Origin: Rhodotorula mucilaginosa
Lineage: Eukaryota; Basidiomycota; Microbotryomycetes; Sporidiobolales; Sporidiobolaceae
DNA length: 64,000 nt
Direction: 5' to 3'
Assembly (NCBI GenBank): GCA_034406715.1
Contig: CP137868.1
Span: 496,001 to 560,000 of the forward strand
Of this stretch, positions 10,901 to 21,979 are shown in pieces. The notes beneath the pieces were generated by a model. The model searched no databases and was not told the origin of the DNA. It was given only the letters and a program-made list of their open reading frames with translations. The number at the start of each line of letters is the position of its first letter. Positions within the stretch are counted from its first letter, which is position 1. A program made the position numbers and the translations under genes.

Positions 10901-11987
10901 CGAGCGGTCCCGCCGCGTCGACGGAGACGGTTCGAGCCGCGGCAGCAGCAGCGTCGGCGGCGGGGGCAAAGGTTCTGCTTACATCGGACCCGATCCGCGC
11001 GATGTCCGTAAGGGTGAGCAGAAGATCCGAGACGTCCTCGCCATGGATGTTCCGAGTCATCGTCCGCGAGGGGGTACGAAGCAGCACGAGCAGCAGAGCA
11101 CGCCCGGTCGCGGATTTGACGACGACGAAGATGACGACGACGATGCACCGTCGAGCGAAGAAGACGACACGGTCGAGGAACTCGTGTGTCCCTCGAACGA
11201 CGGCAGCAGGGGTGTCGTCATGTCCGAAGCGAGTGCGGACCCTGCGGGCAACTCGGACGCTAGCAGCATGCCGGTCGGGTCGCTCCCCATCGCTCTCGGT
11301 CGCCCTTCTTCAGTCAATGCAGCGCTTTCGAGTTGGCGACCCGATCCGGAACGACTCTGGGCGCAACAACGCCGCGACCGCAAGACGAGCGGGTCGGCCG
11401 GTCCTCCTCCTTTGCATTCGCCTGCAGGCCGCCTCGTTCCCGAGGACGCGCCGGGAGGAGGAGGCAGCACGAGCAAGTCTCCGCAAGTGACAGCCGGTGG
11501 TCAAGCCATCCTCGTCTCTTCTTCTCCGTCGATCCCGCAATCGGGCACACACGCCAGTCCGACGCACCCGGTCGAGATCGGTTCGCCTACGATCCCTCGC
11601 CCGGCCGACGTCGGCGGCGGTCAAGGCGGTTCGTCGCTCGCGAGGAGTCTCCGCGCTCAACAAGGAGTCGGCACGTTTGTGCAAATGACGAGTTCCGGCA
11701 CGACGGCTGCGCACCGGCGGAGTGGCGGTGAGGGCACGGGCAGCGCACCCGGTCCGAACGGGCGCGATCCGTTCGAGAACGAGCGGAGGGGGGCCGATCG
11801 TGGAGGTGACAGCGACGACGACAGACGCAGTGCGGAGCGTAAGGACGTCAAGGAAACGGACGAGGAGAAGGAGGACGACGACGACGACGACGATGACGAC
11901 GACGAATTCGTGCCGCCTCACTTGGTGAAAGGGCGGCGGGACCGCGAAGACGAAGAATGGCTGAGTCGGAGTGTACCGCAGAGCTGA
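7953..11987 (+). CDS. Large, mostly disordered protein of unknown function
   Basis: Three exons (7953-8207, 8276-10337, 10432-11987) give 1,290 residues. I do not recognise a family. Residues about 25-200 look partly folded (DLNVRVQGKILEQKEPG; LYPQLVSIHTRPESQTLVSI; RPVVITLHEGFLP; STTFRIVIDGPSYPLPHF) and are interrupted by an acidic stretch. The rest is low complexity: Ser/Pro-rich, one coiled-coil segment (TAEEILALRRTHDAYQRRA), several RS/RGR-type clusters (SRSRERGRGEARGRS; RGRSRSRSRRTG) and long acidic runs. It ends with poly-Asp followed by EFVPPHLVKGRRDREDEEW. The RS clusters and acidic patches suggest a nuclear scaffold or RNA-related role, but this is inference. An in-frame upstream start (7779) exists; 7953 has the better ACAATGG context. 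Confidence 0.75.
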
Positions 11988-12164
11988 GTAGGAAGTGGTT
12001 CCACTGTTTCACTTGTTGGAATATCTTGATTGTCAACACACGACACGCTTTGCGGCGAGAAGTCGAGAGAAGGTCCGCGCGCGGGTGGGCCGCCACACGC
12101 GGGCCGAGCCCTCTTCATCATTCTCTTCCTCTCCCTTTGCACACGACTCTACAAACACAGGCAA

Positions 12165-14096
12165 ATGGTAAGTCGTATGGAGAGAGGTGATGTGCGTGTA
12201 CTGACACCGCGCGGCGCCTACAGGATCTCCTCACTCAGCCACTTATTCATCACCATTCCGGAGCCACCGCTTCCCGCTCACCTCCCGCGCAGTCCCCTTC
12301 GAATGTAGCGCCAGCTACGGAGCAGGAGGGCGGCGCGAGTATCGGGAAGCACGTCAGCACCGACAGCCAGGCCTCGATCGAGTCGACGACCGAGCACCGT
12401 CAGCAAGAAGCCGAGCAATTCGCCCAGTTGCGGACCGCGCCCGCACTCGACACGACTGGACTCGAGCACGAGCCGCGCATCGTCGCTCCTTCGCACGCCA
12501 ACGGCGACTGGAGGGTCTACGGTCGCGTCAAGGCCCAGTGCATCTTCTGGCACGAGGGCACGCTCCAGGAAAAGGGACTCGGCATCGCTTGGAAGAAATC
12601 ACGTGAGAAGCTCGACCAGGTGCACGAGTGGGTCGCAGACGGGACCCTCTGGATCACAAAGGTACGAGGTGTCTGTGCACTTATTCTCTCTGGCCGATTC
12701 TGTGACTGACACGCCCTTTCTGCCAAAGACCGGCGAGATTGTCTTTGTCCTCGACCAGCACTCGGCGCCGACGCTGGTCGATCGCCCGGCCACCAAAGCC
12801 CAGACGCTCAGCACCGGCGGCTCGGAGACCGGCGAGCATGGCAGTACGACTCACCCTCGTCGCTTGAGCTTGTCGAGCCTCCGCAGGCTCAGCTCGCGCG
12901 ACTCGCACTCTGCCGCCACCGCTACCACGACAGCCACCTCGTCCTCGCACGAGACCGCCGCCACTACGGAGCATGCGGAGAACGAAGGTGGCATTCGTGG
13001 CTTCGTCCACAAGATTGTCTCGGCCGTCTCGCCTTCGTCGCGCCACCAAGAGCTGCCTTCGACAGGAGAATTGCCGGCGGGAGAGACGTCCGGCGACGGC
13101 TTGCGCCGCGTCTCGACTCGCGAAGCACAGGCTGCGCAGCAGGCTTCTCGCGCCGAAGTCTCTGCGGGTAAGCAACCCGAGGTAACGGAAGCGCCCTCCG
13201 CATCGACGACCGCCGGTGCCAGCACCGCTGTGCAGTTCGAGGAGCCCCGTATCACCGACGACCCTCTTCCAGCTTTCAAGGTGAGCCCGTTCTCTGACCA
13301 CGCCGAATCGCTCCTATGTTGGCACTGGACCGAATGTCTTTGCGCACAGGGACACCCCATCACGGCCCTCGTGATCGGATCGGCTTCGCACATCCGCGCG
13401 ATTCGCCACTTCCCGCTCAGCTCTGCCGAGACGACTTCGCCCTCGAACCTCGCCCTCTCCTCGACCGGATTGCAAGACTTCCTCAGCGTCGGAGGGGAGA
13501 TGATCAACCCGCCTGTCGTTGAGCTTGACGTCGTCGAATGGGTCGCCCCGGCCGACGGCAAGGACGCGTTCGACGAGGAGAACACGATGATTCGCAAGAG
13601 GGAGGTCACCATCGGGTTCGCCTTCCGCGATGTCTTGTTGCTCCAGTAAGTCTCCCACACATCGAAATCGACGTGGTCATTTTCGCCGAGCCAAACCGAC
13701 GGCCGCTAAACTGCTTTACCTTTCTTCGTGTGACTGACTTGCAGCGAAGCCGAAGACTTCCGCGCTCGCGTCGAAGCTCTCGTCGCCACCGCCATGCAGG
13801 CAGAACGCGCCACCACCCCGACCCAGTCCTTCGGCGCGGCCTTGATGCGCACCCTCTCTGGTCGTTCGCTCGGCCGAGCCACTTCGCGCGATGCCTCGGC
13901 TGGCGAGCGCGCGGCCGTGCAGCAGCAGCAGCCAATGACGGTGCAGCAGCCCCAGCAGCAGCAGCAGCAGCAGGAGATGCCCCCGGCGGTTCCGGCGCCT
14001 GAGTCGCAGGAAACTCGCCCCGAGACGCTCGTCCGTGGTCGGCGCCGGAGCGGGAGCTGGCTCAAGGCTCACCCGCAAGGCGACGTCTGGACGTGA
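12165..14096 (+). CDS. Conserved-looking hypothetical protein; first exon is the start codon alone
   Basis: Five exons (12165-12167, 12224-12661, 12729-13280, 13350-13645, 13745-14096) give 546 residues. The start codon stands alone before a GTAAGT intron, and joining it gives MDLLTQPLIHHH. No family is recognised. Two segments look folded: GDWRVYGRVKAQCIFWHEGT..WVADGTLWITKTGEIVFVLD (residues about 105-170) and HPITALVIGSASHIRAIRHF..VTIGFAFRDVLLLHEAEDF (about 340-450). Beta-rich pieces of this kind could be a PH/GRAM-like fold split by a disordered Ser/Thr-rich loop, but that is speculation. The C-terminus has a poly-Gln run around 13920-13975 and ends with basic RRRSGSWLK. Four introns are all GT-AG. 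Confidence 0.75.
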
Positions 14097-14322
14097 CCGT
14101 GTTCATGACCTGCTCCGATTTCCAAGTCCCCACACATAATCGTGTACCCTTTGTATATAGTCTGTACTCGCTCTTCTCACTACGCCTCCCGCACAAACAT
14201 CAATATCAACCCGTTCTTTGTCAAATCTCCTCGTTTCCCTCTCAATCAGTTCCAAACCCGTCCCGTCGCCTGCAATACCAACATCGTATATACATGTATC
14301 GTGTGTACGTCTGAGAGAGTCA
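14097..14322. other. Convergent 3' region
   Basis: Short interval between two genes ending toward each other. It is AT-richer than the coding flanks, as expected for overlapping terminator/polyadenylation signals. No gene seen. Confidence 0.5.
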
Positions 14323-15281
14323 TTACCACGGAATGTCGACACCGTCGTAGTTGCGGAACCTTCCGCCGTCCTCTTTGCCACATTTGGCGATCACGTCCAG
14401 TAGCTTCCCCGTCGACGTCTCGGGATCAAAGTGACCGGGCTTCTTGCCCGCATCTTCGGACTTGGTCCACGCTTTCGAGAGGTTGGTGCCGACGACGGTA
14501 CCTGGATGGAGGGCGAGGGCGATTGAAGGTGTGGAACGGAGCGAGAGTTCGCGCTGCAGGGTCATGATCGTCTGATTCGCGGCGGCCTTGGAAGCTCGGT
14601 ACGCGTACCAGCCTGGAGAAACAAGGTTAGGTCAGGACTACTCGAAAGCGTCGACTGAAACAGCCGGTTGAGCGTACCGCCTTTCTTGTTGTCTTCGATC
14701 GAGCCAATCTTGGCCGTCACCGTCGCGAGGACTCCCAAACCGGGGTGGATCATTCCGTTCGCCGGATCCTTGTTCGCGTCGTCTGCCTCGGATGATCGGA
14801 CGTCGTTCTTTTGTGGGAGGAGCGGGAAAAAGTGCTTGAAAGCGAGGAGGGGCGCGAACGTGTTGAGTTGGAAAGTGTGCAGGAGGGCGTCGGCATCAAT
14901 CGAGGCGATAGACTTGTCGGCGTGCAGCTTTGGGAGAACGGCCATGTCAATGAAGGCGAGCTTCTGTCGAGGTAGACAGGAAGTACGCACTACTCCGCTG
15001 GCGTTGATGAGCATTCGCAAGCTCTTCTTGCCAAACTCCTTCTCAACCTCCTGCGCGGCTTTCTTTATCGTCTCCTCGTGCCTTGCATCGACTTCGTACA
15101 CCTTCAACCTCGCATCGTAGCCATCCTGGCCGTCGAGACCGTCGAGTATGGCTCTCCGGGCGGCAGAGGGGTCGCGCGAAGTTGCGACGACCGAGAGAGA
15201 CGAGCGTTTGAGGAGATGACGGCAGAAATGGGAGCCGAGCGATCCGCCGGCGCCTTGGATGACTGCGACAGAGGCGACCAT
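14323..15281 (-). CDS. Short-chain dehydrogenase/reductase (C-factor-like)
   Basis: Three exons (15281-14991, 14927-14678, 14612-14323) give 276 residues. The N-terminus has the NAD(P)-binding motif AVIQGAGGSLGSHFCRHLL, then LINASGV in the NNAG position and the catalytic pair in WYAYRASKAAANQ (YxxxK). LHADKSIASIDADALLH followed by FQLNTFAPLLAFKHF matches the C-factor/CsgA-like SDR group. A 63-nt intron (14928-14990, GTGCGT..AAAG) is inferred because it removes an insert exactly where family members have none; without it the frame stays open with 21 extra residues. The C-terminus HPGTVVGTNLSKAW is typical. Substrate unknown. Confidence 0.85.
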
Positions 15282-15696
15282 AGTTCTCGATTTGGGATAG
15301 CAGCGTTAGGTCTTTGAGTTGCGGGAGCTGTAAAAAGATTCGGGTTGTGCCAGCGGCTTGCGGGAGCTGGTGGCGGATCGGATTCGACTTTGACGATGCC
15401 GGAGCTTGACGAGCAGTGCTTCACAAGGGTGCAGCAGGTTACAGAGCAGCAAGAAGCAGCGGTTCAGGCTCGAGGGAACGCAGATGACGAGTCTACGTCG
15501 TCTTTTGCCAGAGCGTCGATCGACGCTGCCTTGCCAATCGGGCCTTCGATTATCGCCACGTCACTAATGTTTGATGAGACTTTTTTCTCGCGCGCGTGCG
15601 GGGCTTGCGTCGGCCGGCGGCTTTAAATCCGAACCGATTTCGGCCGGGAAACGAAATCCGCGCTCACTCTCTCACCCGTTCCCAAATACCATAAGC
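15282..15696. promoter_or_regulatory. Divergent promoter region, 415 nt
   Basis: This interval separates the start codons of the SDR (minus) and of the SUGCT-like gene (plus). A TTTAAAT element near 15622-15628 lies about 70 nt upstream of the plus-strand start and could serve as a TATA-like box. No gene seen. Confidence 0.45.
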
Positions 15697-17748
15697 ATGC
15701 TGGCATTGCGCGGGAAGAGCGTAGCGCGACTCGCAAGCAGTCGCAGATGGCTAGCGACGGCCGCCATGCCGCCTCCGCTCAAGGGGATCAAGATTGTCGA
15801 CCTCACTCGGGTCATGGCAGGGCCGTACGCAACCGTGAGCAGGTCTCCTCCTCTCTGTTTCCGAGTGCGCATGTATTCACGACTCGCGCATGCTGAATCG
15901 TTCCCAATGCACAGATGATGCTGGCAGACTTGGGTGCCGAAGTGATCAAGGTCGAAAGGCCGGGAACCGGAGACGATACTCGGACATGTACGTTTATTGA
16001 AGATTCCGGTTCGCCTCCCAGAACGCGCTAAATCCAGCTCCGCGTCACAGATCTTCCGCCGAGCGCGCCGCTCGTACAAACGCCGCCCACGCCGCCCCCG
16101 TCTCCCAAACTCGGCGCCGAAGACGAACCGCAGCTGCGAGTCGACGACTGGAACTCGATGCCGCCCGAGTCGGCATACTTTCTGCAAGTGAACCGCGGGA
16201 AGCGTAGCTTGACGCTTGACTTCAAAAAGGAGGCCGGCAAAGAGGTCTTGCGCGCTTTGATCAAGGATGCGGATGTTTTGGTGCGTTTCCAAGTTGACAG
16301 CTTCCCGCGGTCTAGGAGCGCCGAGGTCTGACCGCTTTCCGTTCATTTGTAGGTGGAGAACTATGTACCGGGTGCGCCGACATCGACCTCCATCCTTGCT
16401 GGATGCGAGACTGATCTGGTCGCCATTCGCAGGAAAACTCGCCGAGATGGGATTCAGCTACGAAGAATGCCGCAAGTTGAACCCGCGACTCATCTACGCA
16501 TCAATCTCGGGGTACGCAGCGTTTCATCATGTCACCGCCGGACACATGTCTCCCGATTGCTGACGCTCTGTTGCCCGATTGCGCGCAGATACGGCCAGAC
16601 CGGTCCCTACGCCAACACACCCGGATACGATGTGATCATGTACGTCGAGGAGCATTCATAGTCAAGTGGCCACCCTCTCACCGAGACCACCGTCTTGGCA
16701 GCGAGGCGGAAGCGGGCTTGATGCACATCACGGGCGAGGAAGATGGCCCTCCCGTCAAGGTCGGCGTGGCCGTCACCGGTCAGTCTCGCTAGTCATGCTT
16801 GAGGGCATATCTAACTGCGCACTGAACATTCCTTTCCGCGCTATGCGCTCACAGACCTCGCCACGGGTCTCTACGCCAAGTCGGCCATTCTCGCCGCTCT
16901 GCTCTCGCGCTCGCAAACCGGTCAAGGCGTACACATCGACGCGAACCTCTTTGACTCACAGTTGTCGCTGCTGGCAAATATCGGTAGCAACTACCTGATT
17001 GCAGGGCAGGAAGCGACGCGGCATGGAACGGCACATCCGAGGTCAGTCCAACCGAGTCGAGCAGGAGTAAGGCTGCTCGAGAGCCACGCTGACTTGAGAT
17101 CGCTTTGCCGGACAGTATCGTGCCGTATCAAGTCTTGCCCACAAAAGACAGCTTTATCATGATTGCCGGAGCCAATGGTGAGCAGCGGAAGTTCCCTTCG
17201 CACAAAAGGTGTCACGCCAACTCGATTTTTCTCCTCGCGCAGACGGCCAATTCGCCAAGCTCGCCAACCTGCTGGAGCACCCCGAGTGGATCCAAGACCC
17301 GCACTTTTCGACCAACTCTGCCCGGGTCGCGAACCGGGCGCGCCTGATCCCGTTGATCACGGCCGCGCTCGCCGAGCACCCGACTCAGCACTGGCTCGAC
17401 CGGTTCAAGGGGCAAGGGTTCCCGTTCGCGCCGGTGAACAATATCCGACAGTCGTTCGAGCATCCGCAGACGCAGGCGAGGGAGATGGTCAAGGAGGTGG
17501 ATCACCCGCGGGCGGGTAAGGTCAAACTGGTCGCGCCGGCGATTCAGTACAACGGTCAGAGGATGGAGGTGAGTGGCTACGGTCACTCGGGCTCGTCGCC
17601 GCGCTTCATACTGATTTCAAATGTGTGTGCGTACCCGCAGTTTACGCGTCCGCCTCCGGTTTTGGCGCAGCACACCGTCGAGGTGCTGCGGGAACTCGGT
17701 TACGAGGACAGCAAGATTGCGGAGCTGCAGGAAAAGAGCGTGGTCTGA
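15697..17748 (+). CDS. SUGCT: Family III CoA-transferase, succinyl-CoA:glutarate CoA-transferase-like, mitochondrial
   Basis: Eleven exons and ten GT-AG introns give about 449 residues. The N-terminus [18 protein letters not shown] is a basic amphipathic mitochondrial presequence. The mature part follows human SUGCT closely: [112 protein letters not shown], and [18 protein letters not shown]. The catalytic Asp of the family III active site is in the VTDLATG segment. A Pro-rich insert of about 25 residues sits after TGDDTRT, where the animal protein has a short loop. The expected role is transfer of CoA to glutarate or a related C5 diacid in lysine/tryptophan breakdown. The ATG at 15697 was chosen because the presequence starts there; the frame is open further upstream. 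Confidence 0.88.
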
Positions 17749-18096
17749 TCTGAGGGCGGTATAGCAGGACCGGGAGGAGGTCATTCCCTTATAGCATATG
17801 CGAGTCTTCCAGTCGGGCGCAAAGCAAAAAGTCGCGCAGCTATTCTATTTGGTTTTTTCGGAGAGTCCTCGTCGTACGCTGCGTAGAGCCAAGCATGAGT
17901 TGCACTTTTCGACTGTAGTGCGGATGAGAGGCTGTGCTGCCTGTAACGTGAACCCTGAAAGGGCAGTATATTGCGGAAGCGAAGACGAAACTCCGAGGCG
18001 TCGCAAAGTCGATCGTGGACGACCACGCTCTCGTCGCTCGTCGATCAGCTTTCTGGAGCATAGCGGGAGCCAGCAAGGACATTCGCACTGCTCAAC
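17749..18096. other. Intergenic, 348 nt
   Basis: Lies between the CoA-transferase gene and the Yip1-family gene, both on the plus strand. It should hold the terminator of the first and promoter of the second. No gene seen. Confidence 0.5.
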
Positions 18097-19373
18097 ATGT
18101 CGCGCAACGACCTGCTGTTTGACTCGAACGAGTCGCAGAGCAACAATCTCGCGTTCCAGAGTCTGTCCCATCTCCTCGCCGCTCTAGAGAGCCAATCCGA
18201 GCCTCTATCCGGAATGCACTGACGAACAAGGGGACTGGCCTGCAGCGTTCAGCTCGACCACGATCACGCCGGACGTCCCTCAAGGTCGCATCTCGCCCAA
18301 CGCCTCCCCACATGTGCGCGCGACCAACGACCTGTACGCCGCCGAGCAGCGCATCGGAGGACGCTTGGACAACGCGACCAAGTCCGGGGGAGTCCTGAAC
18401 CTCGACTCTTGTGAGCTGTGCACGGTGTCGAGACGGCCGTCGATTCCACCACGCTGACACGCATTACTACTAGACTCGGGCTGGTTCGACGTCGATACCA
18501 TGACGGTCTTGACGAGGTGCTACAAGACCTTGATCCCCAAGGAAGACTATGTCGCCGACGTCTTGAACGGCATGCCCGACCTCTACGGCGAGTTTCCCCT
18601 CCTGTGTCGCCGAGCTGCTCGTACTGACCTTCCGTCTACAACTAGGCCCCTTCTGGGTTCCGACAAGTCTCATCTTCTCGCTGTTCTTGACGTCGTCGCT
18701 GTGGACGTCGATCACGGCCTACCTCGACGGCCGACCGTACTCGTACGATTTCACCCGCCTCGGCGCAGCCACTTCGGTCGTGTGAGCCCCGAGCCTTTTT
18801 CGCGCACCGAATGAAGGCACATTGCCTGTTCTGACCGTACCATCCGCGCTATAGATACACTTACTTCCTGGGTCTGCCGATATTGATGTGGGTCGCGATC
18901 AAGTACTGGGCCGGCGCGCGCGAACGCAGCCCAGTCGAGATCGTCAGCCTGTACGGGTACTCGTCGACTGTCTGGATCCTCGTCGCAGTGAGTCGCCTAC
19001 GGGGCAGTTTGAACCCGCTTGAAGAGGAGTGTGAGCTAATCGTCGCGCTCGGGTCTCGCAGTGGCTCGCCCTGATCCCCGTTTCGCCGCTCCGAATGGCG
19101 ATCGCCTTCGCCGCGACAGTCCTCTCGCTCACCTTCCTCGTCCGAAATCTGTACCCGATCCTCTCCACGGCGCCGAACGGTTCCGGTCGCCTGCTCGTCA
19201 TCGTCGCAGTCGTCTTCCATCTCGTTTTCGCGGCCGCGCTTTGGTTCGGGTTCATGGCCGGAGGAACGGGCGCTCTGGACGGCAAGGAACTCAAAGACGT
19301 TGCTGGGACGATCGGTGGCGGATTGGCGGGGGGCGTCGACGACGGCCAAGCCGCGCGGCGGTGGCGATTGTAG
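18097..19373 (+). CDS. Yip1-domain Golgi/ER membrane protein (YIPF1/2-like)
   Basis: Six exons (18097-18160, 18246-18410, 18474-18587, 18646-18781, 18855-18987, 19062-19373) give 307 residues. After a polar N-terminus come the family marks GGVLNLDSYSGWFDVDT, TRCYKTLIP, and DLYGPFWVPTSLIFSLFL, then five hydrophobic spans including LPILMWVAIKYW, SLYGYSSTVWILVAW and LLVIVAVVFHLVFAAALW. Yip1-family proteins bind Rab GTPases and act in ER-Golgi vesicle traffic. The third intron (18588-18645) has a GC donor (GCGAGT); it is required to join DLYG to PFWVP. The first intron donor (GTCTGT) is the least certain boundary. Confidence 0.88.
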
Positions 19374-19783
19374 ATGATCTATGCGCAGACTCGTAAAAAC
19401 AAGTGATCTTTCACTCATGACCTATTAGCCACCGAAAAGTCCCTTGCCGACTCACTGCTACAGACTGGCCCGGGATGACGCGAGCTCGGAAGGACTCGAC
19501 GTGAGCTAAAGTTCTCGCACGTGTTGCTCGGCCGGAAGGATTCTTGCAGACTCTATAAACGTAATCGTAACACAAAAGATCGCTAAGTCTGATTGATTAT
19601 CTTTGATTCTCAGCGTTACAAATTGAACCTCTTACAGATGCTTTGAAAAGACCCCGGAAACAAAAGTAGGAGATGGTGGCAACAGGACGTTTGATTCGTA
19701 GAAATGGCCGGTCATCCTCGCTCGGACTGCTTCGACACGACTCGGACCGCCTCAATAGCGGCGAGTAAAAGACTGAACCCTGC
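19374..19783. other. Convergent 3' region, 410 nt
   Basis: AT-rich interval between the Yip1-family gene and the MFS transporter gene, which end toward each other. No gene seen. Confidence 0.5.
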
Positions 19784-21979
19784 TTAGGAGGTGAAGCGGA
19801 ACTTGGGGTTGCCCTCGATAACGTGGGTGCCCTCATCGGCCTTCTTGTTCGAGCGCTTGAAGTGAAGTGTCAGGATGCCGAGCAGGATGATGATGAGACC
19901 CTGGCAACCCACTATTGGAGCAACAATGCCGGTGCATCAGCGCAGGCCAAAAGAAGGGAAGGGAAAGGCTCGGATCGCCCAAAGCTTGCGGACTCACTCG
20001 TCGCCCCGAGTCCCGGTACATACTTGGGGTAGTCGGCCTGGCGATAGACCGTACTTGCGATGATTCCTCCAATACCCCCAAACCCAATTGTCAAGGCGCT
20101 CGCGACGGCACGCTTCGAGTGCGAGAGGATGTTGTTGTTCTGGTAGGCGATGACGGCCGGACTGGGGAAAGGACGGCGTCAGTTTTCCGCTCGACCCGCC
20201 GACTCTGCATCGAACTGACAGCACTCACACGTTGGCCTGGCAGCCCATGATGGTCAGGAAGGAGCCGAAGTATCGGACGGCAAGGCCTTCCGGGAAGGCG
20301 AGGATGCAGAGTCCAACGATGCAGAGAAGGGCGGATCCGCCGATGAAGAGCGCGCGCTGGCGAGTCTTGTCACTGAAGTGAGCCGAAATGGCGGTGTAGA
20401 TCGCAGCCGCGGCGTAAGGAGGGGCGGAGAGGAGGAGCGACTCCTTGACGTTGTATCCGCCACCCTGCAGAATGACCGGGAGGAACTGTCGGGAGGGCAG
20501 ATGTCTCGTCAGCGGCAGTCTCGGACGAGACCGGGGATTGTAATGCTCACGTAGGAGAATGCGTCTAAGGGCGGGGGGATGTTGGTCAGCGTCCGGAAGT
20601 TTACAGGAAGAAAACATGCGAAGACGGAAACCGCGGCTCACAGGAAGCGGTGGTACTGCTCATGAAGCAGAGGGCGAAAGCCCACAGCTTGAGGTCGGAG
20701 AGGTGGGTCATGATCTTCTTGAAGGTAACCTCGTCGGGGATCGAGTCGCCGCGGTCCTCTTCGACACGGCGCATGGCGTAAGCCTTCTCTTCGGGAGTGA
20801 GGAAAGTCGCCTTGTCGGGGAAGTCGACGATGAGGAAGATCGAGAGGATGCCGAGCGCGACCGTGATGATGCCGAAGAGGAGGAACACCCATTGCCATCC
20901 GTTGAGGCCGGCGCGGCCGGCGAGAAGCGAGAAAGCCTGGGGGTCGTGTTGGTCAGTGCTCGAAATTCGAGACCGGTCAGGACTGCCTCGAGAGCATACT
21001 CACGTAACCAATGATCTGGGAGAATCCAGAGACAACCATCGAGGCGAGATAGAACCAGGCGAAGCGGCGGGACTGCTCGTAGCGACGGTACCAGGTGGCG
21101 ATGAGGCTGGAGGGAGGTCGGCGGGGGTCAGCAACTTGCCGCGGTCCGCTGACTCGACTCCGGAGTACGTACTAGGCGCATCCAGGGAAGAATCCTGCTT
21201 CGAGGAGACCGAGCAAGGCACGGCAAACAGCGAGCTGGAAAAGAACGGGAGGTTCAGCAATCGGCGCCAAATCTGCCGCTGCGCCAGCCGACTCACCTGT
21301 TCCCACGTCTTCAGGAACGCCATGCCAATCATAACAGCACCCCTGATTGCATAGCGACAGTCAGCGGGTCACGTCCTAAGTATCCCGGATGCTCAGAGAG
21401 CGTTGGGGACGCGAGCAAGTCCGGACGCGAAGGAGACGCACCACAAAATGACGATCGTCGACAGCTGGTTCCGGCATCCGACTTTACGGATGATCAAGTT
21501 AGACGGCAACTCGAAGACAACTGTGTGCGGGAAGCGTCAGGGCTGGGCAGAAGATTGCGGAGGTGAAAACCAGGCGGGACTGACTGTAAGGAACGAAGAA
21601 GACGAGAGTGATAATCGAGTAGCGCTCGCCGACCGTGAGCTTCAGGTCGACAGCCATGCCCGCAAGGCGAGCACTGCGGAGAGAAAGGCTGGTCAGCTCG
21701 AGGAAAGTGAACGCCTCCGCGGAAACAAGAAGCGGCACCGGACCACTTGTTCTTCTAGAGGACAGGAAAGTGGACATACACTGAAATATTGGTCCTATCG
21801 ATTAAACTAACGCAGTAGAGTGCAGCGAGGATGGGAATGAGGCGCAAGTCGATCTTGCGCAAGGTGCGCTTCGCGAAGGCCGGGTCGACATCCTGAGTCT
21901 CATGGTCGATGCTCTGAGCGAGACTCTCCTTGTGTTCGATGTGGGCCTTCTCGGAGGCAGTGTCGGATTGGAGACTCAT
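19784..21979 (-). CDS. MFS transporter, anion:cation symporter family (DAL5/TNA1-like)
   Basis: About eleven exons with ten GT-AG introns encode roughly 500 residues. The N-terminal hallmark is RKIDLRLIPILAALYCVSLIDRTNIS followed by VARLAGMAVDLKLT; then come VFFVPYIVFELPSNLI, GMAFLKTWEQ, CRALLGLLEAGFFPG, ATWYRRYEQSRRFAWFY, WQWVFLLFGIITVALG, PDKATFLTPEEKAYAMRR, and AVIAYQNNNILSHSKRAVASAL. This pattern belongs to the DAL5/TNA1/allantoate permease family of plasma-membrane symporters for organic anions such as allantoate, nicotinate, pantothenate and biotin precursors. The substrate is not resolvable by eye. It ends with a basic cytoplasmic tail and GNPKFRFTS. A truncated copy lies about 2 kb upstream (24045-24855). 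Confidence 0.9.

Noticed and set aside
14991-15000. 27-nt micro-intron (GTGCGT..GACAG) in the second SDR gene
   Set aside because: Too short to splice; the 63-nt alternative with a TTGAC branch point and AAAG acceptor restores the family sequence better.
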